The position numbers and the translations under genes were made by a program. From Akkermansiaceae bacterium (GTDB lineage Bacteria; Verrucomicrobiota; Verrucomicrobiia; Verrucomicrobiales; Akkermansiaceae): a stretch of DNA of 64,000 nucleotides. Shown here piece after piece: positions 9,114-18,670 of this stretch (position 1 is its first letter; every line of letters begins with the position of its first letter). Below the pieces are notes generated by a model, which worked only from the letters and a program-made list of their open reading frames with translations, was not told the DNA's origin and made no database searches. Location: positions 1 through 64,000 of the forward strand of contig JAQWZU010000067.1 of assembly GCA_029253285.1 (NCBI GenBank), read 5' to 3'.

Positions 9114-10439
9114 CTAGAGGAATTTCGTTTTGCCGGGAACAGCAGATTCACGCGGCGTGAAGGGGGTCTCCAGAGTCAGATTCTTCACGTCCTTCAACAG
9201 GACGTCCTCGGAGGCCATGATCTGCTTATCGGTAATAAGCTGTCCGGTATATGCCGCGCTACGTCCCATCATGGCAATCGCGTGGCTGTTTGCGGTGTAG
9301 TCAATCACGTCGTTGTAGGCCTTACCTTCGCGGATGTGCTTCATGAAAATCTCGTGCTCCTGCTTGTAGCCCAAGCCACTTTTACCTTCCCAGATTTTCT
9401 TGCCGTCCACCTCGATGAAGGCATTGCTTCCCTTCGCAACCGCACGTCCTTTGGTTCCGAGAATGGTGTCCCCGGAGTCAGCGTATGTTCCTTTGATTTG
9501 GCGACCGAAGAAACTCGCAGTGCGACCATCTGAATACTCATAGCGGAAATTGCAGCTGTCCCAGTTATTGGCACCGAGCACCGGATCGATGTTTGCTCCG
9601 TTTGCGTAGCAACGGACTGGCATCTGGTCGCCCATGAACCATCCCATTCTATCGATCCCGTGAATGTGGTACTCAAGAACTCCGTCACCGCTAAGCTCGA
9701 GGAAGTTCTGCCAAAAACGAAGTGCCCACTCCATGTCAGACATGCCGGGAGGCTTGAACTTGGGATCGGGCATACGGTTGGGGCGTCCCCCACCACAGTA
9801 GGATGAGGACACGTTCACGATATCGCCGATGACACCATCTTTGAGGCGCTTGTCCATGTCCATCAAGTGAGGGGTGTAACGCCAGACAAGTCCGGTAAGA
9901 ACCGACTGACCGGCAGCTTTGGCTTTCTTCGCCGTCTCCACCACACTGTGGAGTCCGGGAATATCGAGAGCGAAGGGCTTCTCAATGAAGACGTGCTTCC
10001 CTGCTGCAACGGCTGCCTCGAACTGCATCGGGCGAAAGTTTGGCGTAGTGGTGAGCAGAACAATATCCACTCCACTGTCGATCACCTTCTGGTAGGCATC
10101 AAAACCAACAAACTCGCGCTTCCCTCCGTCGGTATCGACACGGCCTGAAAACTTCTTGGAGATCCCTTTAATCTTATCCATGCGTTTTTCGACAACATCA
10201 CCGACAGCCCAGAGCACAGTGTCCGAGTCGGCTTCCAGGATATTCGCTACGGCACCAGCGCCACGACCACCAAGCCCAACAACGCCCACTTTATACTTTG
10301 CTTTAGGCTCTTTCTCGGCAGCGCTAACAAGCGGGACAGCGAGAGTTGATAAGCCTGCGGCAGCGCCTCCAAGAGCCCCTTTTTTGACAAAGCTGCGACG
10401 GGATGAAAGTGACTGGTTTTCTGTTGATTGATCTGACAT
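9114..10439 (-). CDS. Gfo/Idh/MocA family oxidoreductase with Tat signal
   Basis: 441 residues. The N-terminus has a twin-arginine signal (S-S-R14-R15-S-F-V-K-K, then an Ala/Gly-rich hydrophobic stretch ending VSAAEKE). A Rossmann fold follows, with the nucleotide loop GVVGLGGRGAG at about 53-63 and the EKPFALD motif that carries the family's catalytic lysine, then the alpha/beta sugar-binding domain (GVLEYHIHGIDRMGWFMGD). Members oxidise or reduce sugars, inositols or related polyols with NAD(P); exported forms carry tightly bound cofactor. It is the first gene of the Gfo/Idh - FGE-like - ApbE set. A perfect inverted repeat sits 14 bases before the start codon. Confidence 0.92.
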   Translation of the reverse strand: MSDQSTENQSLSSRRSFVKKGALGGAAAGLSTLAVPLVSAAEKEPKAKYKVGVVGLGGRGAGAVANILEADSDTVLWAVGDVVEKRMDKIKGISKKFSGRVDTDGGKREFVGFDAYQKVIDSGVDIVLLTTTPNFRPMQFEAAVAAGKHVFIEKPFALDIPGLHSVVETAKKAKAAGQSVLTGLVWRYTPHLMDMDKRLKDGVIGDIVNVSSSYCGGGRPNRMPDPKFKPPGMSDMEWALRFWQNFLELSGDGVLEYHIHGIDRMGWFMGDQMPVRCYANGANIDPVLGANNWDSCNFRYEYSDGRTASFFGRQIKGTYADSGDTILGTKGRAVAKGSNAFIEVDGKKIWEGKSGLGYKQEHEIFMKHIREGKAYNDVIDYTANSHAIAMMGRSAAYTGQLITDKQIMASEDVLLKDVKNLTLETPFTPRESAVPGKTKFL

Positions 10440-10452
10440 GGTATTAAGGTTC

Positions 10453-10474
10453 GGATATCTACGGGCAGATATCC
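10453..10474. promoter_or_regulatory. Perfect inverted repeat upstream of the Gfo/Idh gene
   Basis: GGATATCT, a 6-base spacer, then AGATATCC. The 8-base arms are exact. It lies 14 bases before the minus-strand start codon at 10439, so it could be a dimeric-repressor operator overlapping the leader or an RNA hairpin close to the ribosome-binding region. No protein partner can be named. The rest of the region 10475-10684 between the divergent genes is AT-rich with two copies of ATGAAAAAG and presumably carries both promoters. Confidence 0.45.
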
Positions 10475-10684
10475 AGATTCCTGACAGCTTTTAAATGAAA
10501 AAGTTTGTTTCTTTATGAAAAAGACAAAAACGACTTTCCCTCGAGGAAGATCATATTTGCTCCCGTCAGAAAATTGATCGGCTTAATTGTAAAATCGAAG
10601 CTTCCTCGGCGTATGCTGAAGAATCATTTCCTATAGCTGCTTGTCGTGGCCCTTCAATTGGGAAAGACTGCTCCAGAAATACGC

Positions 10685-11587
10685 ATGAAACCTTGGATTC
10701 TCTTACTACTTCTCACCTCTCTGGCGAAAGGTGACGCGCTTACCTTCCAAAACAACGACCGCGTTGTGCTTCTCGGAAATACCGTTGTCGAACGCGCCCA
10801 GAAATACGGCCATCTCGAAACAGCCCTCACCCTCGCGGCGGGCGAAAAGAACCTGCGCTTCCGCAATCTCGGATGGAGCGGCGATACCGTCTATGGCGAC
10901 GCTCGCAGCTACTTCGGGCCACCGCAGGAGGGCTTCGACCGACTGAAGGCCGATCTCGGTCGCATTAAACCCAACGTCGTCATCATTTGCTACGGCGCGG
11001 TCGCATCCTTCGAAGGCGACGATGGCCTCATGGATTTCATCGAAGGCTACAACCGACTCCTCGACATGGTCAACAGCGCGGCCAACCCGCGGGCCATCGT
11101 TCTCGTCTCCCCGCCTCCGGCCGAGTCCCTCGGCACTCCCATGCCCGACATGAGCAAGCAAAACGAGCGTCTAGAAACTTACCGCGCAGCCATTTCAAAG
11201 CTCGCCTCGATCCGCAAAATTCACTTCGCCGACCTCTTCGGCGAAATGAAGGGAAGCAACACCGGCCTCACCGACAACGGGCTGCACTACACCGAGAAAG
11301 GCTACGCCGTCCTCTCCTCCAAACTGGTCAAAGCGATGGGCCTTACTCCGCCCACCGCGAAGCAAATCTCCAGTAAGTCCGGGCAAGACCTCCGCGCCAA
11401 GATAGTCGGAAAGAACAAGCTCTTCTTCTTCCACTGGCGACCAGCCAACGAAACCTACCTCCGTCTTTTCCGTAAACATGAACAAGGTAACAACGCCAAA
11501 GAACTCGAAAAGTTCATCCCCATCATCGAGGCCCGCGAATCCGAAATCGACGGCCTGAAAACTGCAACTCTCAAGGAAAAGTCATGA
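10685..11587 (+). CDS. SGNH/GDSL-like exported protein with altered nucleophile motif
   Basis: The ATG at 10685 begins a signal peptide; the frame also allows 10646, but that adds a 13-residue charged leader. The 300-residue product has an SGNH-hydrolase fold: block I VVLLGNTVVE (31-33 GNT), block II FRNLGWSGDTV, block III CYGAVASFEG and block V DNGLHYTEKGY (H201). Typical members have GDS in block I with Ser as nucleophile; here the motif reads GNT. This variant may be an acyl-binding or Thr-dependent relative. Residues after about 225 form a helical tail with a WRPANETYLR segment. The stop overlaps the next start by 4 bases (ATGA), so it is translationally coupled to the haem dehydrogenase. 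Confidence 0.82.
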   Translation: MKPWILLLLLTSLAKGDALTFQNNDRVVLLGNTVVERAQKYGHLETALTLAAGEKNLRFRNLGWSGDTVYGDARSYFGPPQEGFDRLKADLGRIKPNVVIICYGAVASFEGDDGLMDFIEGYNRLLDMVNSAANPRAIVLVSPPPAESLGTPMPDMSKQNERLETYRAAISKLASIRKIHFADLFGEMKGSNTGLTDNGLHYTEKGYAVLSSKLVKAMGLTPPTAKQISSKSGQDLRAKIVGKNKLFFFHWRPANETYLRLFRKHEQGNNAKELEKFIPIIEARESEIDGLKTATLKEKS

Positions 11588-14500
11588 TCTCTCGCCTCGC
11601 TCTCAGCCTCGCTCTCAGCCTCGCTCTCTCCTGCCTCGTCGCCTCGGCCCAAAACGGCCTCACCGACATTCCCGACCCGGATGTTTCGAAACAGATTGCA
11701 GGTTTCAATCTGCCTGAAGGCATGGAGATCAATCTCTTCGCCTCCGATCCCATGATCGCCAAGCCTGTCCAAATGAACTGGGATTCCCGGGGTCGTCTTT
11801 GGCTGGTCTCCAGCGGAATGTATCCCCACATTATTCCCGGCGCAGAAGAAAATGACAAAGTTCTCGTCCTCGAAGATGCCAACAGCGATGGCGTTGCCGA
11901 CAAGAGCACCGTCTTCGCAGACAACCTTCATATCCCCACCGGTGTCATCCCAGGGGACGGCGGGGCCTATGTTGCCAATTCCACCGAGATCCTCTTTCTC
12001 AAGGACACCAACGGCGACCTCGTTTCCGACGAACGCCGCACGGTTCTCTCCGGCTTTGGCACCGAGGACACCCACCATATTGTCCACACTTTCGAGCACG
12101 GCCCGGATGGCATGCTCTACTTCAGCCAGTCGATTTACATTCACAGCCACCTCGAGACCCCGCACGGCGTGCGTCGCCTCATGGGCGGTGGCACTTGGCA
12201 CTTCCGACCCGAAACCCAGCAAGCCGAAGTTCTCTACAAAGGCCTCGTCAATCCCTGGGGTTTCGTCTTCGACGACTACGGTCAAACCTTCGCTACCGAT
12301 GGCGCGGGAGGCCACGGAATCAACTTCGTCTTCCCCCGCTCGGTCCACGTGACCTCACCCGGAGCCAAGCGAATCCTCAAAGGCCTCAATCCCGGCCAAC
12401 CCAAACTCTGCGGACTCGAGATCCTCTCCGGCACGCACGTTCCCAGCAAGATGCGCGGTGTCATGATCGCCCCCGACTTCCGCGGGCATCGCATCAATGC
12501 CTACCGCCTCGCTCCGAACGGCAGCACCTACACCTCGACCCGCATCGATGACTTCATCAGCTCATCGCACCGTGCCTTCCGCCCCATCGATGTCAAAATG
12601 GGTCCCGACGGCGCGATCTACATTGCCGACTGGTATAACCCCATCATTCAACACGGCGAAGTCGACTTCCGCGACCCCCGCCGCGACCATACCCACGGTC
12701 GGATTTGGCGCGTCACTTATAAGGATCGCCCCCTCGCCAAGAAGCCTGACTTTCAAAAATCCTCGGTCAAAGAACTCCTCGACCTCCAGGTCTCCCCGGA
12801 ACGTTTCAACCGCGAATACGCCCGACGCGAACTTCGTCACCGTGGAAGCGACGCTGTCCTGCCCGATCTTCAAAAATGGGCCTTAGATCAAGGTGATGAT
12901 CTCGCCGGACTGCAAGCAATGTGGACTTTGCAGGCACTCAACACCACCAACATCAAATTAGTCGAACGCCTCGCTTCTTCCAAGAAGGCCCGCATTCGCG
13001 CGGCCGCCCTGAGGTTCCTCTATCATCGTCAGGACGAAGTTCCTTCAGCGGCCAAGATCATCTCGAAGTCCATTCACGACGAGAACGCGCAAGTCCGCCT
13101 TTGGGCCATTTGCTGTCTCGCTCAAAAGCCCTCCACGCAATCTGTCGCCCTCGCGCTCGAAGCTCTTGATCACGAAGTCGACGAGCCTCTCGACTTCGCG
13201 CTCTGGTCCATCGTCCGCGAACACGAAGCCCATTGGGTGCCCGCCTTCGAGAGAGGCGAAATGAACTTCGATAACAAACTTCCGCGACTCCTCTTCGCGA
13301 TCGCGGCTCTTGAGAAACCCATCGCGCTCAACTCCATCATGGCCGGCTTAAGTGATGGCTCTCTCAAAGGAGCGGAACAAAGTTCGGCCATCTCTGCGAT
13401 CGGCAAGGTCGGCACGTCCAAGGATCTGAACCTGCTTCTCTCGCTGGCTGCTGACAAAAAGATTCCGCAACTGCACACCCTGAACGTCCTCATCGACTCC
13501 AAGAAGATTCGCAAAATTCAGCCCTCAAAAGGAACAGAGCGCCTCCTCGATTTCCTTAAATCCCAAGATCAGGCGACTTATCAAAAAACCGCCCTCCTCG
13601 CCGGCCTCTGGCGAATCGAGTCCGCCCGTCAAAAACTCATCGCGACCTTCAGCGACCCCAAGACCAGCGGATCAAAACGTCAAGCCGCTGCGGAAGGTTT
13701 ACGGAACTTCGGCGGAAAAGCAGCCGTCGCAACATTCGAAAAGTTCGCCCGTGAAAGCCAAACCGATGACATCAAGGCTCTCGCCGTCAAAGAACTCGCC
13801 AATCTTGATCCCGGCCGCGCCGCCAAGGCCGCCGTCGCGCTGCTCGCGAAAGACGAAGCGGGACAGGACCGCTACCGCCTCTTCGATGTCTTCCTGAAAA
13901 ACCCAAAGGCCTCCACCTCCCTAGCTAATGCCATCAAAGGACAAAAGCTGCCGGCCAAGATTGCCAGCCTCGGAATGCAACGCGCCGGCACCTCCGGCAA
14001 GCCACCCGAGAATCTCATCAAAGCCTTACAAACCGCCGGCAATCTCAAGCCCATGGCGCAGCAACTCAGTAAGGAAGAAATGACCATGCTCGTCCAGCGT
14101 GTCCAAGCCGACGGCAACCCCCACAATGGCGAGCGCGTCTATCGCAGTTTCAATCTTCAGTGCGTTGCCTGCCACGCCATCGGAGGAGTGGGCAGCCCCA
14201 TTGGCCCCGACCTGGTGAGCATTGGATCAAGTGCTCCCGTCGACTACCTCATCACCTCGCTCCTCAATCCGAATGACAAAATCAAGGAAGGCTACCACAC
14301 CACCTTGGTGACCACCAAGAATGGCGACACCTTCACCGGCGGATTGGTCAGCGAAGGCGATCAGGAAATCACCCTCCGCGACAACTCCGGCCGCATGACC
14401 AAAATCGCCAAGGCCGATGTGAAATCAAAAATTATCAGCCCAGTCTCTATGATGCCTCCCGGCCTGACGGCCAGCCTGCGCGAAGATGAATTCATCGATC

Positions 14501-14976
14501 TCGTCCGCTTTCTCTCCGAGCTCGGAAAAGAAGGTGACTTCAAAGTCGACTCCCGTCCCGTCATTCGCGATTGGATGGCGCTGCAACCACACAAGCGAAC
14601 CCGCGATGACATCGGACATTACGGGCCCAAGATCTTCGCTGAGAAATTCGAGGACTATTCCTGGACTCCCGTCGGCAGCATGGTTAGCGGAGCGCTTCCG
14701 CCGAAAGATCTTCCGCCCGTCCTCGGTCGTGGTAAAACCCGTTGGGGTGTCGTGCGCTTTGGAGTGGATCAACCTGCCAAGGGCGCCTTTTCCCTCAAGA
14801 TCAACGAGAGCCACCTGATGCACCTTTTTGACGGTGAGAAGGAAATTAAACTTCCCGAAAAAGGCCCTGCAACAGTGGAGTTCAAAGCGGGAACTGATCC
14901 CCAACGTTTCACCATCGCGGTCAATTCGGTTTACCGCTCCGCCAACATCCTCGTCGAAGTCGTCACTCCAAAATAA
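11584..14976 (+). CDS. PVC-type haem-binding dehydrogenase with HEAT repeats
   Basis: 1130 residues with a signal peptide made of LALS repeats. Residues about 30-390 are the Pirellula/Verrucomicrobium membrane-bound dehydrogenase propeller (EGMEINLFASDP, NPWGFVFDDYGQ, IADWYNPIIQHGEVDFRDPRRDHTHGRIWRV). Residues about 400-830 are HEAT-like helical repeats. A haem-binding domain of the PVC type follows, with CVACH at 860-864, GPDLVSIG and the YHTTLVTTKNGDTFTGG strand pair. The C-terminal 130 residues form a small beta domain with no clear match. It is similar in plan to the first gene of the window but longer. It is the core of the 10685-20142 set and probably passes electrons to the five-haem cytochrome encoded at 16433. 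Confidence 0.9.
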   Translation: MISRLALSLALSLALSCLVASAQNGLTDIPDPDVSKQIAGFNLPEGMEINLFASDPMIAKPVQMNWDSRGRLWLVSSGMYPHIIPGAEENDKVLVLEDANSDGVADKSTVFADNLHIPTGVIPGDGGAYVANSTEILFLKDTNGDLVSDERRTVLSGFGTEDTHHIVHTFEHGPDGMLYFSQSIYIHSHLETPHGVRRLMGGGTWHFRPETQQAEVLYKGLVNPWGFVFDDYGQTFATDGAGGHGINFVFPRSVHVTSPGAKRILKGLNPGQPKLCGLEILSGTHVPSKMRGVMIAPDFRGHRINAYRLAPNGSTYTSTRIDDFISSSHRAFRPIDVKMGPDGAIYIADWYNPIIQHGEVDFRDPRRDHTHGRIWRVTYKDRPLAKKPDFQKSSVKELLDLQVSPERFNREYARRELRHRGSDAVLPDLQKWALDQGDDLAGLQAMWTLQALNTTNIKLVERLASSKKARIRAAALRFLYHRQDEVPSAAKIISKSIHDENAQVRLWAICCLAQKPSTQSVALALEALDHEVDEPLDFALWSIVREHEAHWVPAFERGEMNFDNKLPRLLFAIAALEKPIALNSIMAGLSDGSLKGAEQSSAISAIGKVGTSKDLNLLLSLAADKKIPQLHTLNVLIDSKKIRKIQPSKGTERLLDFLKSQDQATYQKTALLAGLWRIESARQKLIATFSDPKTSGSKRQAAAEGLRNFGGKAAVATFEKFARESQTDDIKALAVKELANLDPGRAAKAAVALLAKDEAGQDRYRLFDVFLKNPKASTSLANAIKGQKLPAKIASLGMQRAGTSGKPPENLIKALQTAGNLKPMAQQLSKEEMTMLVQRVQADGNPHNGERVYRSFNLQCVACHAIGGVGSPIGPDLVSIGSSAPVDYLITSLLNPNDKIKEGYHTTLVTTKNGDTFTGGLVSEGDQEITLRDNSGRMTKIAKADVKSKIISPVSMMPPGLTASLREDEFIDLVRFLSELGKEGDFKVDSRPVIRDWMALQPHKRTRDDIGHYGPKIFAEKFEDYSWTPVGSMVSGALPPKDLPPVLGRGKTRWGVVRFGVDQPAKGAFSLKINESHLMHLFDGEKEIKLPEKGPATVEFKAGTDPQRFTIAVNSVYRSANILVEVVTPK
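11594..11628 (+). repeat. 12-base tandem repeat inside the signal peptide
   Basis: About 2.9 copies of GCCTCGCTCTCA, in frame, encode three LALS units in the hydrophobic core of the signal peptide. Gain or loss of one unit would keep the frame and change core length by four residues. Confidence 0.75.
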
Positions 14977-14983
14977 CAGTCTC

Positions 14984-16177
14984 ATGAAATCAGCCTGTCT
15001 TGTCATCCCCGTCGGGTTGGTCGTGGCCCTCGTCGCCGCCAATTCCGATCAGGCCAAACCATCCCACTCCAAGCTCATCCTCAGCAAAGGCGTTTACACC
15101 GAGGGTGCGTCCTTCGGCGACGTTGATGGCGATGGCGTCCCCGACCTCCTCGCCGGACCACTTTGGTTCAAAGGTCCAAAATACGACACCCAACATCGCT
15201 ACCGCCCCGGCGACGCGACTCCCGCCAAAGGATACAAGCACAGTTCGTTCCAAAGCTGGGTCTTCGACGCCAACGGCGACGGGAGATCCGACATCTTCCA
15301 GATCGCGCACACCGGCCGCTTCCAACTCGACCTTTATCTGCAACCTGAGAGGCCTTCCGAGAATTGGCCGGTTCATCGCGTCGCCGCCGAGATCGGAAAT
15401 GAATCCCCCGAAATGGGCGACCTCACCGGCGACGGAAAACTCGAACTCATCGCGATGAAAGATGGCAAATTTGGCTTCTTCACGCCCGACGTGAAAGCTC
15501 CCGAGAAGCCGTGGAAATTTCATGTCATTTCCAAAGTCCGCACCAAGTCACCCTACTACCACGGCCTCGGCTTCGGCGATCTCAATGGCGACGGCCGCAC
15601 CGACCTCCTCGAAAAAGGAGGATGGTATGAAGGCCCCAAAGATCCCACTTCCGGCAAAGAGTGGACCTTCCATAACTATAAATTCTCCGACCCCGGCGGC
15701 GCACAGATGCTCGTCTTTGATATCGATGGAGACGGCGACAACGACATCGTCTCCAGCCTCCGGGCGCACTCCTGGGGATTGGCCTGGTATGAAAACACCC
15801 TCATCGACGGCAAGGTCTCGCTAGAGAAGCACATCATCATCCCTGAAGGCGACAAGCCTCCGGCCGAAGGGCTCGGTTTCTCCCAGGCTCACGCCCTCGC
15901 CGCCGGCGACTTCAATGGCGACGGCATCACCGACTTCGCCACCGGCAAACGCTACTGGGCCCACAACGGCCGGGACCCCGGCGCCGACGGCCCGGCTGTC
16001 ATCTACTGGTTCGAAACCAAACGCGGTAAAGACAGCGTCGAATTCATCCCCCACCTCCTCGACAGCGACTCCGGCGTCGGCACTCAACTGGCCGTCACCG
16101 ACTTCAACAAAGACGGCCGCACCGACCTCGGCGTCGGAAACAAAAAAGGCGTCTTCATTTTTGAGAGCCAGAAGTAA
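14984..16177 (+). CDS. FG-GAP/VCBS repeat exported protein
   Basis: The ATG at 14984 lies 7 bases after the preceding stop and starts a signal peptide (MKSACLVIPVGLVVALVAA); the frame is open further upstream but overlaps the previous gene. The 397-residue product is an FG-GAP/VCBS-type beta-propeller with seven calcium-loop motifs of the form D-x-[DNT]-x-D-G: DVDGDGVPD, DANGDGRSD, DLTGDGKLE, DLNGDGRTD, DIDGDGDND, DFNGDGITD and DFNKDGRTD. GGWYEGP and GLAWYENT are typical of the PVC versions. No catalytic residues are evident. It is co-directional with the haem dehydrogenase and cytochrome genes and may be a structural or binding partner. Confidence 0.85.
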   Translation: MKSACLVIPVGLVVALVAANSDQAKPSHSKLILSKGVYTEGASFGDVDGDGVPDLLAGPLWFKGPKYDTQHRYRPGDATPAKGYKHSSFQSWVFDANGDGRSDIFQIAHTGRFQLDLYLQPERPSENWPVHRVAAEIGNESPEMGDLTGDGKLELIAMKDGKFGFFTPDVKAPEKPWKFHVISKVRTKSPYYHGLGFGDLNGDGRTDLLEKGGWYEGPKDPTSGKEWTFHNYKFSDPGGAQMLVFDIDGDGDNDIVSSLRAHSWGLAWYENTLIDGKVSLEKHIIIPEGDKPPAEGLGFSQAHALAAGDFNGDGITDFATGKRYWAHNGRDPGADGPAVIYWFETKRGKDSVEFIPHLLDSDSGVGTQLAVTDFNKDGRTDLGVGNKKGVFIFESQK

Positions 16178-16230
16178 GGCGGCGACGGCTTCCAGCCACC
16201 GAGCCATCCTAAGGTTCCCCTATGATAATT

Positions 16231-16250
16231 TTAGCGAGAAGCTAATTTTA
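16231..16250 (+). terminator. Possible weak terminator after the FG-GAP gene
   Basis: TTAGC, loop GAGAA, GCTAA, then TTTTA. The 5-base stem is AT-rich and weak. The remaining intergenic sequence to 16432 shows nothing else that I can support and probably holds the promoter of the five-haem cytochrome gene. Confidence 0.35.
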
Positions 16251-16432
16251 ATCTAGTTGAGGAAGATGTCCGCCAATCTTCCTTGGTCACATCGCTTCTG
16301 CAGCTCTTTTCATTTCCTTCGAAGAACAGTCCTCGAGAGATTCGCGAAAATTGGCTGAGATTCGCGGACAGAAAATCTCTCCAGAGGCGTTTTAGGCATT
16401 GCATATTTTTTAGGATAGAGACCTTGTAAGTC

Positions 16433-18670
16433 ATGCTTCTTCGAAGATCTCTCTTCTTGCTGACTCTTTCCATCGCTGGGATGTCCGGAGCCCCCGTCAT
16501 CCCGGGTCTTCATCACGATCATCCGCTGAACGAAAAGCAGACCGGCCTCGTTCTCACTCGGGAACTTCGTTGCGCTTCCTGCCACGATGAGCTGGACGCG
16601 GGCCAGATAAAGTCCGCCCCCGATCTTCGCGAAGTAGGCTCACGACTCAACCGGAGCTACCTTCAGCAATTCATCGCCAACCCGCATACCGTCCATCCCG
16701 GCACCACGATGCCGGACATGCTTGCGGGACAATCAGATGAAGAGCGAAAGAACATCAGCGAGTCCATTGCCCACTATCTTTCCTCACTGAAAAGTGACCA
16801 GGCCGGCCCAACCAAGGGAGCCAAGGCACTTCCCAGCGGCCACGAGCTTTATCATAAGATCGGTTGTGTTGCCTGCCACTCTCCCAAGGACGAAAACGGA
16901 AAAGACGAAAACCCCACCGGCGTAATCAGCCTTTCCCATCTCAGTGGGAAATACCAAGCCGGAGCGCTGGGCGATTTCCTCTTCGATCCCCTCAAAGCCC
17001 GCCCCGCCGGACGCATGCCCGACATGCATCTCAGCAAAGACGAAGCGGCCACGCTCGCCAAGTATCTCGAAGGCGAGGCGAAAGCTCCGACGTCCGATCG
17101 GCTGGACCCGCAGATGGTCGCCGCAGGAAAGGCCAACTTCGCCAAGTTTAATTGCGTCTCCTGCCATCAAGTCGATGACGCGCCTCCCAAGAAAGCGATT
17201 GCCTTGGCCGACTTCGACAAGGGCTGCCTATCGCCCGAACCAAAAACCTCACCCAACTATCAGTTGGACAAAGGCCAAATCGAAGCGATTCAGGCCGCTC
17301 TCGAAAAACCCGGCGCTCCCGTCGCTCCGGCGGATCAGGTCAAACTTCGCCTGACACAACTTAACTGCATCGCCTGCCATGTCCGCGATGACTTTGGCGG
17401 CGTGGCTCCACATCTCGATGTTCATTTCAACTCGAGCGAGGAAGCTCTCGGCAATGACGCCCGAATTCCTCCCCCGCTCACTTTGATCGGGGCCAAACTT
17501 CGCCCGGAGTGGTTGAACAAAGTTCTCTACGACGGTGAATCCGTTCGCCCCTACATGCACACCCGCATGCCCCAGTATGGAGAGGAAAGTCTCGCCGGAC
17601 TCCCTGAGCTCTTTGCGAAAGTCGATCACATCAAGCCCGTCGACCTCCCCGAGCCAGATCGCGAATCGAAACCCCAAATGCGCAACGGCGCCCATCTTCT
17701 CCTTGGAGACAAAGGACTTAACTGCATCAGCTGTCACAATTTCAACGGCAAGGAATCACCCGGCATGAAAGGCCTCGATCTCATGACCACCTTCCAGCGG
17801 CTTCAGCCCGGTTGGTTTTACGACTTCATGCAGAACCCCGCGAAGCACCGCCCCGGCATCATCATGCCATCCTACTGGCCCGGCGGCAAAGCGGTGCAAC
17901 CCGATATCCTCGAAGGCGACACCCACCGCCAACTGCAAGCACTCTGGCGGAACTTCTCCCTCGGACGTTCGGCTCGCGACCCGTCCGGACTACGCACTTC
18001 AAACACACCCCTAGCCGTCACCGACAAAACCCGCACCTATCGCGGACGAAGCCGCGTGGCTGGATACCGCGGGATCGCTGTGGGATTCCCCGGCGGAATG
18101 AACTACGCCTTCAACGCGCAAAACGGCGCACTTTCGTCCATCTGGAATGGACAATTCGTGACCGCCAATTGGCGATCCCAAGGAGCGGGTGATTTTAATC
18201 CCGCCGAACGTGCGATCCAACTTGCCCAGGATGTTGGCTTCATGAAACTCGCCAACGACGAGGGAAAATGGCCACTCCGCCCGACCGCGACCAAAGAAAA
18301 CCCCGTCAATGCCGACCCGCTCTATCCACGAAATCGCGGGTATCAGTTCAAAGGGTATTCGTTCGACGAATCCGGCACGCCTACCTTCTCCTATCAATGC
18401 CACGAGGTAGCTATCGAGGACAAAACAACTTCCCCGGAAAATCGCCTTCACCGGACTTTGAGTTTTTCCACGGAGAAGGAAACAACGCTCTACTTCCGCG
18501 CGCTCACTGGAAAGGTTAAGAAGATCTCCGACACCGTTTACCAAAGTGAGCAGCTCGAAATCACTCTTCCTGCCGGGACCATTCTTCTGCGCGAGAATGA
18601 AGTCCTCCTCAAGATCTCCGTCCCATCCGGCAATTCCACGATCACCATCGACTACCAACTTCTGCCATGA
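16433..18670 (+). CDS. Exported multihaem (five CxxCH) cytochrome c
   Basis: 745 residues with an N-terminal signal peptide. Five haem motifs are visible: CASCH (47), CVACH (145), CVSCH (241), CIACH (312) and CISCH (431). The spacing is roughly one per 70-120 residues, so the first 500 residues look like successive class I cytochrome domains, with repeated PDM-type Met segments (TMPDMLAG, RMPDMHLS, TRMPQYG, IIMPSYWPGG) as likely axial ligands. Residues from about 530 to the end form a haem-free beta-rich domain. It is an electron carrier in the cell envelope, probably serving the propeller dehydrogenases on either side. Its stop overlaps the next start (ATGA), so it is coupled to the following propeller protein. 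Confidence 0.9.
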   Translation: MLLRRSLFLLTLSIAGMSGAPVIPGLHHDHPLNEKQTGLVLTRELRCASCHDELDAGQIKSAPDLREVGSRLNRSYLQQFIANPHTVHPGTTMPDMLAGQSDEERKNISESIAHYLSSLKSDQAGPTKGAKALPSGHELYHKIGCVACHSPKDENGKDENPTGVISLSHLSGKYQAGALGDFLFDPLKARPAGRMPDMHLSKDEAATLAKYLEGEAKAPTSDRLDPQMVAAGKANFAKFNCVSCHQVDDAPPKKAIALADFDKGCLSPEPKTSPNYQLDKGQIEAIQAALEKPGAPVAPADQVKLRLTQLNCIACHVRDDFGGVAPHLDVHFNSSEEALGNDARIPPPLTLIGAKLRPEWLNKVLYDGESVRPYMHTRMPQYGEESLAGLPELFAKVDHIKPVDLPEPDRESKPQMRNGAHLLLGDKGLNCISCHNFNGKESPGMKGLDLMTTFQRLQPGWFYDFMQNPAKHRPGIIMPSYWPGGKAVQPDILEGDTHRQLQALWRNFSLGRSARDPSGLRTSNTPLAVTDKTRTYRGRSRVAGYRGIAVGFPGGMNYAFNAQNGALSSIWNGQFVTANWRSQGAGDFNPAERAIQLAQDVGFMKLANDEGKWPLRPTATKENPVNADPLYPRNRGYQFKGYSFDESGTPTFSYQCHEVAIEDKTTSPENRLHRTLSFSTEKETTLYFRALTGKVKKISDTVYQSEQLEITLPAGTILLRENEVLLKISVPSGNSTITIDYQLLP

